This document shows positions 1-5,102 of a stretch of DNA of 6,267 nt, piece by piece. The stretch covers positions 1 to 6,267 of the forward strand of contig JAJPZF010000213.1 of the NCBI GenBank assembly GCA_021204545.1, read 5' to 3'. The stretch comes from Prevotellaceae bacterium. Its GTDB lineage: Bacteria; Bacteroidota; Bacteroidia; Bacteroidales; Bacteroidaceae. The number at the start of each line of letters is the position of its first letter. Position 1 is the first letter of the stretch. The notes under the pieces were generated by a model that did not search any database, was not told where the DNA came from, and saw only the letters and a list, made by a program, of their open reading frames with translations. Made by a program: the position numbers and the translations under genes.

Positions 1-467
1 ACGGGGTGCTCAGCATGTCGCAGAACATAGACCTTGTGGAGACAAGCACCAACCTCGCGAGCATTCACCTGAGGGCTGAGACACGGACGATAGAGATAAC
101 GAGCAGCCAGCGCAGCAGCCTCCTGAGCGCGCGCCTCAACATGAGCAACACCGTCGGGGCGGTGTTCCGCCTCGCTGGGGCAGAGGTGTGGACAGGCGAA
201 GGCTACCCCGGCTGGAAAATGAACCCGGACAGCCACCTCCTTAGCGTGGCGGTGGAGCAGTACAAGCGGCTGTTCGGCAAGGAGCCAGTAGTGAGAGGCA
301 TACACGCTGGCTTGGAGTGCGGACTGTTCAGCGAGAAGTACCCGAGGCTCGACATGGTAAGCTTCGGCCCCACCCTGCGAGGCGTTCACTCCCCCGACGA
401 GAAGCTTCTCATCCCCACCGTCGACATGGTGTGGCGGCACTTGCTTGCCATCCTGGAGAACATCTGA
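1..467 (+). CDS. pepD: Aminoacyl-histidine dipeptidase (M20C family), C-terminal part; 5' end lies outside the window
   Basis: This is the last 154 codons of a cytosolic zinc dipeptidase that hydrolyses Xaa-His dipeptides such as carnosine. The first complete codon is at position 3 and the stop is TGA at 465-467. The sequence shows the M20C C-terminal signature: NMSN followed by aromatic- and Gly-rich sequence, then IHAGLECGLF (His codon 303-305) and SFGPTLRGVHSPDE. In E. coli PepD the equivalent His of the IHAGLECG motif is a zinc ligand (His461); the other ligands would lie upstream of the window. The GTG at 6 and the nearby ATGs are internal codons, since the family is about 485 residues long. 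The stop overlaps the start of the next gene by one base (TGATG), which suggests translational coupling within one mRNA. No frameshift or missing motif is visible. The family call is firm; substrate preference is taken from the family. Confidence 0.93.
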   Translation, partial: GVLSMSQNIDLVETSTNLASIHLRAETRTIEITSSQRSSLLSARLNMSNTVGAVFRLAGAEVWTGEGYPGWKMNPDSHLLSVAVEQYKRLFGKEPVVRGIHAGLECGLFSEKYPRLDMVSFGPTLRGVHSPDEKLLIPTVDMVWRHLLAILENI

Positions 468-1912
468 TGAGGCGACACCTTTATTATTATATAGCGCTTG
501 CCCTGCTCGCCCTCACGGCTTGCGACGACTACGACAAGTGGACCACCTCCACCTCGGCGAGGCTCACCTTCTCCGCCGACACCGTGGCTTTCGACACGGT
601 CATCACGGGGCAAGGCTCAACGCAGCGCACGCTCATCGCCTTCAACCATAACAGCAGCGGACTGCGCATAGAGAGCGTGGAGCTTGCCGAGGGGGCGGCG
701 TCGCCCTTCATGGTCAACGTCGACGGGCAGTACCTCTACGAGGGAAGGGGCGAGGACTTCGAGGTGTACGGCAAGGACAGCATCTACGTGCGCATTGCCG
801 TCAACCTGCCAGAGACTGACAGCGACGAGATACAGCCTTACACGGACGAGCTGGTGTTCACCCTCGCCTCGGGCGTGAGGCAGAGCGTCACGCTCACTGC
901 CCAAGGGATGGACGTCATAATACTTAAGGGAGAGGTGATAACAGACGACGAGACGCTCGACGCGCGTCGCCCTTACCTTGTCTACGACTCACTCGTGGTC
1001 AGCGAAGGGGCCACGCTCACCCTGCCAGAGGGCTGCACGCTTATGCTGCACGACAGCACCTCGCTCCTCGTCCGCGGCACGCTAAAGGCTCTCGGCACAC
1101 TGGATAAGCCTGTCACGTTCCGAGGCGACCGCACCGACTATATGTTCTCCTACCTGCCCTACGACAACACGCCCAACCGCTGGGGTGGCTTGCACTTCTT
1201 CGCCTCCTCGACGGGCAACGAGCTGACGCAGTGCGACATACACGGGGGCGACTACGGCATCCTCTGCGACAGCACCTCACTCGACGACACCTCCTCCCCC
1301 CTGCTCCGCCTCAGCGACTGCGTGGTGCACAACATAGGGGGCGACGGCCTCTGGCTCAAGCACTGCGTCACCGAGGTCACAGGCACGCAGATAAGCAACA
1401 CGCTGGGCGACTGCCTCCACATCCTCGGCGGGGCGCACACCTTCATACACTGCACCATAGCTCAGTTCTACCCCTTCACCTCAGCCCGCGGCGACGCCCT
1501 GTACATGGCCAACCAAGCCGACGGCGAAGACTACCCACTGCTCTGGTGCCGCTTCGTCAACTGCGTCATCACCGGCTACGCCGACGACGTGATCATGGGA
1601 AGCATAGCCGAGGAGGAGGGCAGCCCCTGCGACTACCTCTTCAAGAGCTGCCTGCTGCGCACCGAAAGGTCGCAGGACCAGGAGCGCTTCCAAGGCATAG
1701 TCTACGACACCGACTCGCTCGACGTCTCGGGCAAGGACAACTTCACCCTCTTCGACACCTACGCCTTCCTCTACGACTTCACGCCCGACAGCCTCAGCGC
1801 CATCCGCGGGCTCGCAGATGAAGAGTACGCCAAGCAATACCCCCTCGACCGCAAGGGTAACTCCCGCCTTGCAGACGGAGCTCCCGACGCTGGTGCCTAC
1901 GAGGGGCAATGA
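467..1912 (+). CDS. Surface-type lipoprotein: Ig-like domain plus right-handed parallel beta-helix, function unknown
   Basis: A 481-residue protein. I chose the ATG at 467 because it starts a clean lipoprotein signal peptide (MRRH, hydrophobic residues 5-18, lipobox LTAC with Cys19), whereas extending to 317 adds 50 Arg-rich residues read from the wrong frame of pepD. Cys19 is followed by DDYD; an acidic run at this place resembles the lipoprotein export signal that sends Bacteroidota lipoproteins to the cell surface. Residues about 32-150 form a conserved Bacteroidota Ig-like module (LTFSADTVAFDTV near the start, INVDG-like and DSIYV motifs in the middle). Residues about 160-440 read as short beta-strand coils of a right-handed beta-helix (for example SEGATLTLPEGCTL and DGLWLKHC). 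The C-terminal DAGAYEGQ is the usual end of such Bacteroidota beta-helix proteins. Glycan binding or cleavage is possible from the fold, but no catalytic residues can be assigned, so the function stays open. Confidence 0.88.
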   Translation: MRRHLYYYIALALLALTACDDYDKWTTSTSARLTFSADTVAFDTVITGQGSTQRTLIAFNHNSSGLRIESVELAEGAASPFMVNVDGQYLYEGRGEDFEVYGKDSIYVRIAVNLPETDSDEIQPYTDELVFTLASGVRQSVTLTAQGMDVIILKGEVITDDETLDARRPYLVYDSLVVSEGATLTLPEGCTLMLHDSTSLLVRGTLKALGTLDKPVTFRGDRTDYMFSYLPYDNTPNRWGGLHFFASSTGNELTQCDIHGGDYGILCDSTSLDDTSSPLLRLSDCVVHNIGGDGLWLKHCVTEVTGTQISNTLGDCLHILGGAHTFIHCTIAQFYPFTSARGDALYMANQADGEDYPLLWCRFVNCVITGYADDVIMGSIAEEEGSPCDYLFKSCLLRTERSQDQERFQGIVYDTDSLDVSGKDNFTLFDTYAFLYDFTPDSLSAIRGLADEEYAKQYPLDRKGNSRLADGAPDAGAYEGQ

Positions 1913-1943
1913 CAACAACATCCAACAAACAATCATTAGAACT

Positions 1944-2399
1944 ATGAACATCGGAGACAAAGCGCCCGAGCTGCTCGGGCTCGACGAGAACGGGCAGGAG
2001 GTCAGGCTGAGCGCCTTCAGGGGCAAGCGGCTCGCCCTCTACTTCTACCCCAAGGACATGACACCGGGCTGCACCTCGCAGGCGTGCAACCTCAGGGACA
2101 ACTACCAGAGCCTTCAGGCGAGGGGCTACGAGGTCGTCGGCGTGAGCGTCAACACCGCCAAGCAGCACCAGAAGTTCATAGAGAAGAACAGCCTCCCCTT
2201 CACGCTCGTGGCCGACACTGAGGCTGAGCTTGCCAGGCGCTTCGGCGTGTGGGGAGAGAAAAGGATGTGCGGGCGCACGTACATGGGCACGCTCCGCACC
2301 ACCTTCATCATCGACGCGGACAGCGGCGCCATTGAGCACATTATCACGCCCAAGGAGATAAAGGTGAAGGACCACGCCTCGCAAATACTGGAGTCATAG
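1944..2399 (+). CDS. bcp: Thiol peroxidase, Bcp/PrxQ-type atypical 2-Cys peroxiredoxin
   Basis: A 151-residue cytosolic peroxiredoxin that reduces hydrogen peroxide and organic hydroperoxides using thioredoxin-type reductants. The motif FYPKDMTPGCTSQACNLRD places the peroxidatic Cys at 43 and the resolving Cys at 48, the same five-residue spacing as in E. coli Bcp (Cys45/Cys50). Thr40 and Pro36 of the active-site loop are present, and the conserved Arg is at 118 in MGTLRTTFIID. Length matches the family (about 150). I chose the ATG at 1944 since MNIGDKAPEL is the standard N-terminus; an upstream extension to 1818 would overlap the lipoprotein gene. It starts 31 bases after that gene in an A-rich, Shine-Dalgarno-free leader, so it may be the last gene of the pepD unit. 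One small oddity is a third Cys at 109, near the active-site Arg loop. Confidence 0.95.
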   Translation: MNIGDKAPELLGLDENGQEVRLSAFRGKRLALYFYPKDMTPGCTSQACNLRDNYQSLQARGYEVVGVSVNTAKQHQKFIEKNSLPFTLVADTEAELARRFGVWGEKRMCGRTYMGTLRTTFIIDADSGAIEHIITPKEIKVKDHASQILES

Positions 2400-2422
2400 C
2401 GACGGTATCGAAGCCGCCAGGC

Positions 2423-2488
2423 AACCCCTCGCAAGGGGTTCAACCGAACCCCTCGCAAGGGGTTCAACCGAACCCCTCGCAAGGGGTT
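2423..2488. repeat. Three tandem hairpins with a 24-base period between convergent genes
   Basis: The 18-base unit AACCCCTCGCAAGGGGTT occurs identically at 2423-2440, 2447-2464 and 2471-2488, separated each time by CAACCG. Each unit is a 7-bp inverted repeat (AACCCCT/AGGGGTT) around a CGCA loop. The array lies between the stop of bcp (+) and the stop of rfbC (-), so symmetrical structures here would suit bidirectional termination or 3'-end protection of both mRNAs. There is no T-tract after the hairpins on either strand, so a classical intrinsic terminator is not clearly supported. A REP-like repeat family is the alternative. Confidence 0.92.
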
Positions 2489-2523
2489 GTCTGAAGCCTG
2501 TTATATAGGCGTCACGGCCCCTC

Positions 2524-3075
2524 TTAGTCGAAGAGCGCGGCCTCAGCGAAGGGAACGCCACCGAGGTCTTTCTTGGAGAGCGTCATCTCCGCCCGCGGGA
2601 TGGGCCAGGGGATGGCGAGCCGCGGGTCGTCGAAGCGTATGGAGCACTCCGCCTCGGGAGCGTAGGCGTTGTCAACCTTGTAAGCGAACACCGCCTCGTC
2701 GCTCACGACGAGGAAGCCGTGCGCGAAGCCGCGGGGGATGAAGAGCTGCCGCCTGTTCCGCCCGCTCAGCTCCACGGCGACGTGCCTCCCGAGCGTGGGG
2801 CTGCTCCGCCGCAAGTCGACAGCCACGTCGAGCACACACCCCGAGACGACCCTAACGAGCTTAGCCTGACTGGCCAGGCCACGCTGATAGTGAAGCCCGC
2901 GCAGCACTCCACGCGAGGACATCGACTCGTTGTCCTGCACAAACACGACGCTACGCCCTATGCCACGCTCGAAGTCATCCCTCCGCCAAGTCTCCATGAA
3001 GTAGCCCCGCTCGTCGCCGAACACCTTGGGCTCGAGCACGAAGACACCCTCAATACAAGTCTTGATGTAGTCCAT
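2524..3075 (-). CDS. rfbC: dTDP-4-dehydrorhamnose 3,5-epimerase
   Basis: A 183-residue cytosolic cupin enzyme that epimerises dTDP-4-dehydro-6-deoxyglucose at C3 and C5, the third step of dTDP-L-rhamnose synthesis for surface polysaccharide. The signature motifs are all present: FGDERGYFMETW (19-30), QDNESMSSRGVLRGLHYQ (47-64) with the catalytic His62, Lys72, IPRGFAHGFLV with His119, YKVDNAY (132-138) supplying the active-site tyrosines, and Asp170. Length is typical. The start at 3075 is chosen because MDYIKTCIEGVFVLEP matches the family N-terminus; the frame stays open to 3219 but that extension would run past the promoter box and into the divergent gene. In this window it stands alone, without rfbA, rfbB or rfbD, and is transcribed divergently from the HU/SPOR gene and convergently with bcp. 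Confidence 0.96.
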   Translation of the reverse strand: MDYIKTCIEGVFVLEPKVFGDERGYFMETWRRDDFERGIGRSVVFVQDNESMSSRGVLRGLHYQRGLASQAKLVRVVSGCVLDVAVDLRRSSPTLGRHVAVELSGRNRRQLFIPRGFAHGFLVVSDEAVFAYKVDNAYAPEAECSIRFDDPRLAIPWPIPRAEMTLSKKDLGGVPFAEAALFD

Positions 3076-3091
3076 AGTGATAATTATATTG
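3062..3091 (+). promoter_or_regulatory. Weak candidate promoter for the HU-CCDC81/SPOR operon
   Basis: TTG at 3062-3064 and TATATTG at 3085-3091 are 20 bases apart, the spacing expected for Bacteroidota -33 and -7 elements. However, the -7 element is one T short of TAnnTTTG. It would give a leader of about 30 bases before the ATG at 3128. No better candidate is visible on this strand between the two genes. Confidence 0.22.
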
Positions 3092-3092
3092 T

Positions 3093-3100
3093 CCCGCGGG
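3093..3100. other. 8-bp perfect palindrome at the predicted rfbC transcription start
   Basis: CCCGCGGG is self-complementary and sits one base downstream of the -7 box, across the predicted rfbC start site and within the shared 52-base divergent region. It is GC-only in otherwise AT-rich DNA, so it could be an operator, but palindromes this short also occur by chance in GC-rich DNA. Confidence 0.25.
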
Positions 3101-3101
3101 G

Positions 3102-3109
3102 CAAAGATA
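3102..3109 (-). promoter_or_regulatory. Bacteroidota -7 promoter box for rfbC
   Basis: Read on the minus strand this is TATCTTTG, an exact match to the Bacteroidota primary-sigma -7 consensus TAnnTTTG. It would start transcription near 3095-3097, giving an rfbC leader of about 20 bases that is AT-rich and lacks a Shine-Dalgarno sequence. No TTTG or TTG is seen at the ideal 19-21 base distance upstream; the closest TTTG (3124-3127) is too near, so the upstream half is weak. Confidence 0.6.
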
Positions 3110-3127
3110 GAGAAAAAGCAAGCCAAA

Positions 3128-4102
3128 ATGACTATCTTCGCGTCCGTGAACGAGTTCTCACTTTGCATAGAGTACCTGCTGCTCAGGCGCGAGAGCGTCA
3201 CGGTGCCGGGGCTTGGCACCTTCCTGACAGAGGGCTGCCCGTCGTGCTACGACGCCATCGAGGAGACGCTCCTGCCGCCCCGCAGGCAAGTGAGCTTCGA
3301 CGCCTCGAGGCAGGCGGACGAGGGGCTCGCCCGAAGCATCGCCGGCATATACTCCATCACGGAGGAAGAGGCAGCGGGCAAGCTATGCCTCTGGCTGAGC
3401 GACTTCTCCGAGACGCTTGCCGACAGCGGCTACGTTGAGCTGGGAAGCCTCGGCACGTTCGCGGGCGAGGAGGGCAACATGAGCTTCACGCCCTCGCAGG
3501 CAGGCGTGACCACCCCCGACTACTACGCCCTCGACACCGTGCACATCAGGGAGACGGAGCGCAGGAAGACCCCGGTCATCAAGACCGACTCGAGGCACAT
3601 CACCATAAGCATAAGCAAGCGCCTCGCCGCCTACGCCGCGGCAGCCTGCGTGGCCGTGGCTCTCTTCCTCTGGCTAAGCCAGCCAAAGGGCAACACTGGT
3701 ATGCCGGCCAACGAGCAGGCAAGCGCAAGCAGCCTCTTCCTGCCAAAGAGCTTCACGCTAACGCCTAAGGCGACGACGGAGGAAACACTTGCTAAGCCAG
3801 AGCCGCAGCCAGCCGAGGCGAAGGCGGAGGACCGTGCGGACGAAGCCCAAGACGCGCAAGAGACTCCGGCAGAGCCCCGCTACTGCATCGTGATGGCAAG
3901 CGCAGTCTCCCGCAAGAACGCCGAGGCTTACGTGCAGATATTGCAGCAGAGAGGGCTGGACTCTCCCCGCCTGATGGAAGGCAAGATACTGAGAGTGGTG
4001 GTGGGGGCTTACGACACCGCCGAGGAAGCCAGCAAAGCGGCAAGGGAGCTGCACAGGCTCAGCGACGAGTACTTCTACGCCTGGGTGTACGAGAGCAAGT
4101 AG
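3128..4102 (+). CDS. HU-CCDC81-type and SPOR domain membrane protein
   Basis: A 324-residue protein with an architecture I recognise from Bacteroidota. Residues about 1-60 and 61-125 read as two HU/IHF-superfamily domains of the CCDC81 type, each carrying a glycine turn (VPGLGTFL at 26-33 and LGSLGTFAG at 105-113). A single hydrophobic segment spans about 166-183 after basic residues (SKRL), then a Pro/Ala/Glu-rich low-complexity linker runs from about 185 to 249. Residues 251-324 form a SPOR domain (RYCIVMASAV, then LRVVVGAYDT). SPOR domains bind peptidoglycan stripped of stem peptides at division sites, so the topology would be HU domains in the cytoplasm and SPOR in the periplasm. The ATG at 3128 is preferred over a GTG at 3077, which would add a Lys-rich stretch and overlap the rfbC promoter. 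It lies 15 bases before the FHA gene. Whether the HU domains bind DNA or protein cannot be seen. Confidence 0.88.
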   Translation: MTIFASVNEFSLCIEYLLLRRESVTVPGLGTFLTEGCPSCYDAIEETLLPPRRQVSFDASRQADEGLARSIAGIYSITEEEAAGKLCLWLSDFSETLADSGYVELGSLGTFAGEEGNMSFTPSQAGVTTPDYYALDTVHIRETERRKTPVIKTDSRHITISISKRLAAYAAAACVAVALFLWLSQPKGNTGMPANEQASASSLFLPKSFTLTPKATTEETLAKPEPQPAEAKAEDRADEAQDAQETPAEPRYCIVMASAVSRKNAEAYVQILQQRGLDSPRLMEGKILRVVVGAYDTAEEASKAARELHRLSDEYFYAWVYESK

Positions 4103-4117
4103 GAAGCCCGAAGAGCC

Positions 4118-4648
4118 ATGAAACGTGTCAAGTGCCCCCGCTGCGACAACTTCATCACCTTCGACGAGAGGCAATACACCGACGGGCAGCAGCTCGTCTT
4201 CCAATGCCCGCAGTGCAAGAAGCAGTTCTCCATACGCATAGGCGTGAGCAAGCTCAGGGCGACGCACAAGGAAGAGCCCTTCGAAGAGGAGGAGAGGGAG
4301 GCGGAGTGCGGCAGCCTCGTGGTGATAGAGAACGTGTTCCACTACAAGCAGGTGCTGCCCCTGAGGCTTGGCGACAACGTCGTTGGGCGATACATCCAAG
4401 GCACAACAGTGAACACCCCGATAGAGACAGCCGACCCGAGCGTGGACACAAGGCACTGCGTCATCACCGTCAGCCGCACACCAAAGGGACTAAGCTACGC
4501 GCTTAGAGACGCTCCCAGCCTGACAGGCACCTACCTCGGCAGCGAGCTGCTCAGAGCCTCTGACAGGATAACAATCGAGGACGGCTCGATCATCACCATC
4601 GGCGCCACCTCAATGATACTGCACACGCCCCAAGGAAAGGCTGATTAG
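4118..4648 (+). CDS. Zinc-ribbon and FHA domain protein
   Basis: A 176-residue, probably cytoplasmic protein. Residues 5-40 hold a zinc ribbon of MJ0042-like spacing with CPRC (Cys6, Cys9) and CPQC (Cys30, Cys33). An acidic linker (51-63, rich in Glu) follows, then an FHA domain at about 68-170. FHA hallmarks are VVGR (88-91), a RHC turn (112-114), LRDAPSLTGTYL (129-140) and a closing GSIITIGATSMIL. FHA domains normally bind phosphothreonine in partner proteins, but here the usual Ser-Arg before x-His is Asp110-Thr111, and the usual Asn of NGT is Thr136, so binding may be altered or lost. No signal peptide or membrane segment is seen. It starts 15 bases after the HU/SPOR gene without a strong ribosome site and is very likely cotranscribed with it, suggesting a shared role in cell-envelope or division control. 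Confidence 0.88.
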   Translation: MKRVKCPRCDNFITFDERQYTDGQQLVFQCPQCKKQFSIRIGVSKLRATHKEEPFEEEEREAECGSLVVIENVFHYKQVLPLRLGDNVVGRYIQGTTVNTPIETADPSVDTRHCVITVSRTPKGLSYALRDAPSLTGTYLGSELLRASDRITIEDGSIITIGATSMILHTPQGKAD

Positions 4649-4704
4649 AGCCGCCACCGCCAAATTTCCCCGCCTATCGTCAGCACATTGGCTCAAAAAG
4701 ACCA

Positions 4705-4729
4705 CCTTGGCCTTCGGCGAAGGTCAAGG
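4705..4729 (+). terminator. Hairpin downstream of the FHA gene, possible 3'-end structure
   Basis: CCTTGGCCTTC (4705-4715) pairs with GAAGGTCAAGG (4719-4729) over 11 bp including one G-T wobble, leaving a GGC loop. It lies 57 bases after the FHA stop and just upstream of a second, longer hairpin. No T-tract follows, so a terminator role is inferred from position only. Apart from these two hairpins and the promoter, 4649-4839 shows no gene. Confidence 0.4.
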
Positions 4730-4738
4730 CCGCACTCG

Positions 4739-4778
4739 GCAACAAGCAAGGAAAAACTTCGTTTTCCTTGCTTGTTGC
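4739..4778. repeat. 17-bp perfect inverted repeat with a 6-base loop
   Basis: Bases 4739-4755 (GCAACAAGCAAGGAAAA) are exactly complementary to 4762-4778, with ACTTCG as loop. In the FHA-operon transcript this would be a very stable 3' hairpin. On the DNA, its right arm contains the TTG that is best placed as the -33 element for the next gene. It may therefore separate the two transcription units, or be a mobile palindromic repeat that brought a promoter element with it. Confidence 0.9.
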
Positions 4779-4798
4779 TCTCGTTTGCACTACCTTTG
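4768..4798 (+). promoter_or_regulatory. Bacteroidota-type promoter for the small ribosomal protein and RNase genes
   Basis: TACCTTTG at 4791-4798 is an exact match to the TAnnTTTG -7 consensus, and TTG at 4768-4770 lies 20 bases upstream, the expected spacing for the -33 element. Transcription would start near 4803-4806, giving a leader of about 35 bases before the ATG at 4840. No other good -7 box is seen before the RNase gene, so this promoter probably serves both. Confidence 0.62.
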
Positions 4799-4839
4799 TG
4801 CGTCAAAAGCGCAAGAAACACTAACCAGACTATAACGAG

Positions 4840-4929
4840 ATGCCAAACGGAAAAAAGAAGAAGAGACATAAGATGTCTACCCACAAGCGCAAGAAAAGAC
4901 TGCGCAAGAACAGGCACAAGAGCAAGTAA
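4840..4929 (+). CDS. Small basic ribosomal protein, AURKAIP1/COX24 domain (bS22/mS38-like)
   Basis: A complete 29-residue ORF (ATG at 4840, TAA at 4927-4929) in which more than half the residues are Lys, Arg or His; it begins MPNGKKKKRHKMS and ends RLRKNRHKSK. The core THKRKKRLRKNRHK is the signature of the AURKAIP1/COX24 C-terminal family, whose members are the mitochondrial small-subunit protein mS38 and the mycobacterial bS22. Bacteroidota carry nearly identical 29-30 residue proteins. It would sit on the 30S subunit as a basic helix in the rRNA. It is too short for most gene-length cut-offs; a longer overlapping frame at 4688-4966 is a shadow. It is preceded by a good promoter and followed by the RNase E/G gene, so ribosome and RNA-processing functions are probably co-expressed. 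Confidence 0.9.
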   Translation: MPNGKKKKRHKMSTHKRKKRLRKNRHKSK

Positions 4930-4945
4930 GGCCGAGCCGTTACAC

Positions 4946-5029
4946 AGGGAGCGTTGCGACCAATAGGGCAGCAATGCCATAAGCTGCACTCGGCATTGCG
5001 TTGCTCCGCTATGGGTCACAACGCTCTTT
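4946..5029 (+). repeat. Long imperfect inverted repeat in the spacer before the RNase gene
   Basis: The arms pair as 4946-4956 with 5019-5029 (11 bp, two G-U), 4958-4961 with 5014-5017 (GACC/GGTC), 4963-4966 with 5009-5012 (ATAG/CTAT) and 4971-4978 with 4992-4999 (GCAATGCC/GGCATTGC). Single mismatches separate the outer helices and a small internal loop precedes the inner one; the terminal loop is 13 bases. If the mRNA from 4791 reads through, this forms an extended stem in the leader of the RNase gene. It could be a cleavage or autoregulation site, or a palindromic repeat element; the sequence alone does not decide. Confidence 0.75.
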
Positions 5030-5032
5030 AAA

Positions 5033-5042
5033 CAAGCGCTTG
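5033..5042. other. 10-bp perfect palindrome upstream of the RNase gene
   Basis: CAAGCGCTTG is fully self-complementary and lies three bases after the long inverted repeat, 60 bases before the RNase start codon. It may be an operator half of this structured spacer or a chance palindrome; nothing else in the spacer to 5102 is recognisable apart from a 5-bp GGAGG/CCTCC pairing at 5045-5064. Confidence 0.25.
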
Positions 5043-5102
5043 CGGGAGGCTGGCAGCAACCTCCGGGCGGGCGTATCACTCACTCCTAACAGAACCTACA
5101 CT

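Noticed and set aside
317..466. Possible 50-residue N-terminal extension of the lipoprotein
   Set aside because: It reads the pepD frame out of phase, gives Arg/His-rich sequence, and would bury a clean lipoprotein signal peptide that begins at 467.
1231..1821. 196-codon plus-strand frame inside the lipoprotein gene
   Set aside because: Its product is dominated by Arg, His, Leu and Pro, the usual shadow of a GC-rich gene in another frame.
1481..2026. 181-codon open frame on the minus strand across the end of the lipoprotein gene and the start of bcp
   Set aside because: The translation is Val/Gly/Glu-rich with no recognisable domain and mirrors the codon bias of two well-supported plus-strand genes.
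2423..2488. CRISPR array
   Set aside because: The unit is only 18 bases, the linkers are 6 identical bases rather than unique spacers, and no cas gene is present.
2496..2510. Small GCCT/AGGC hairpin between the tandem array and the rfbC stop
   Set aside because: Only four base pairs; not distinguishable from chance.
2719..3438. 239-codon plus-strand frame across rfbC and the start of the HU/SPOR gene
   Set aside because: It is antisense to rfbC and out of frame with the HU/SPOR gene, with no recognisable domain.
3758..4456. 232-codon minus-strand frame across the HU/SPOR and FHA genes
   Set aside because: It is antisense to two genes with clear domains and shows no motif of its own.
4688..4966. 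92-codon plus-strand frame covering the hairpins and the tiny ribosomal gene
   Set aside because: It begins before the predicted promoter, runs through a perfect hairpin and is out of frame with the clearly conserved 29-codon gene.
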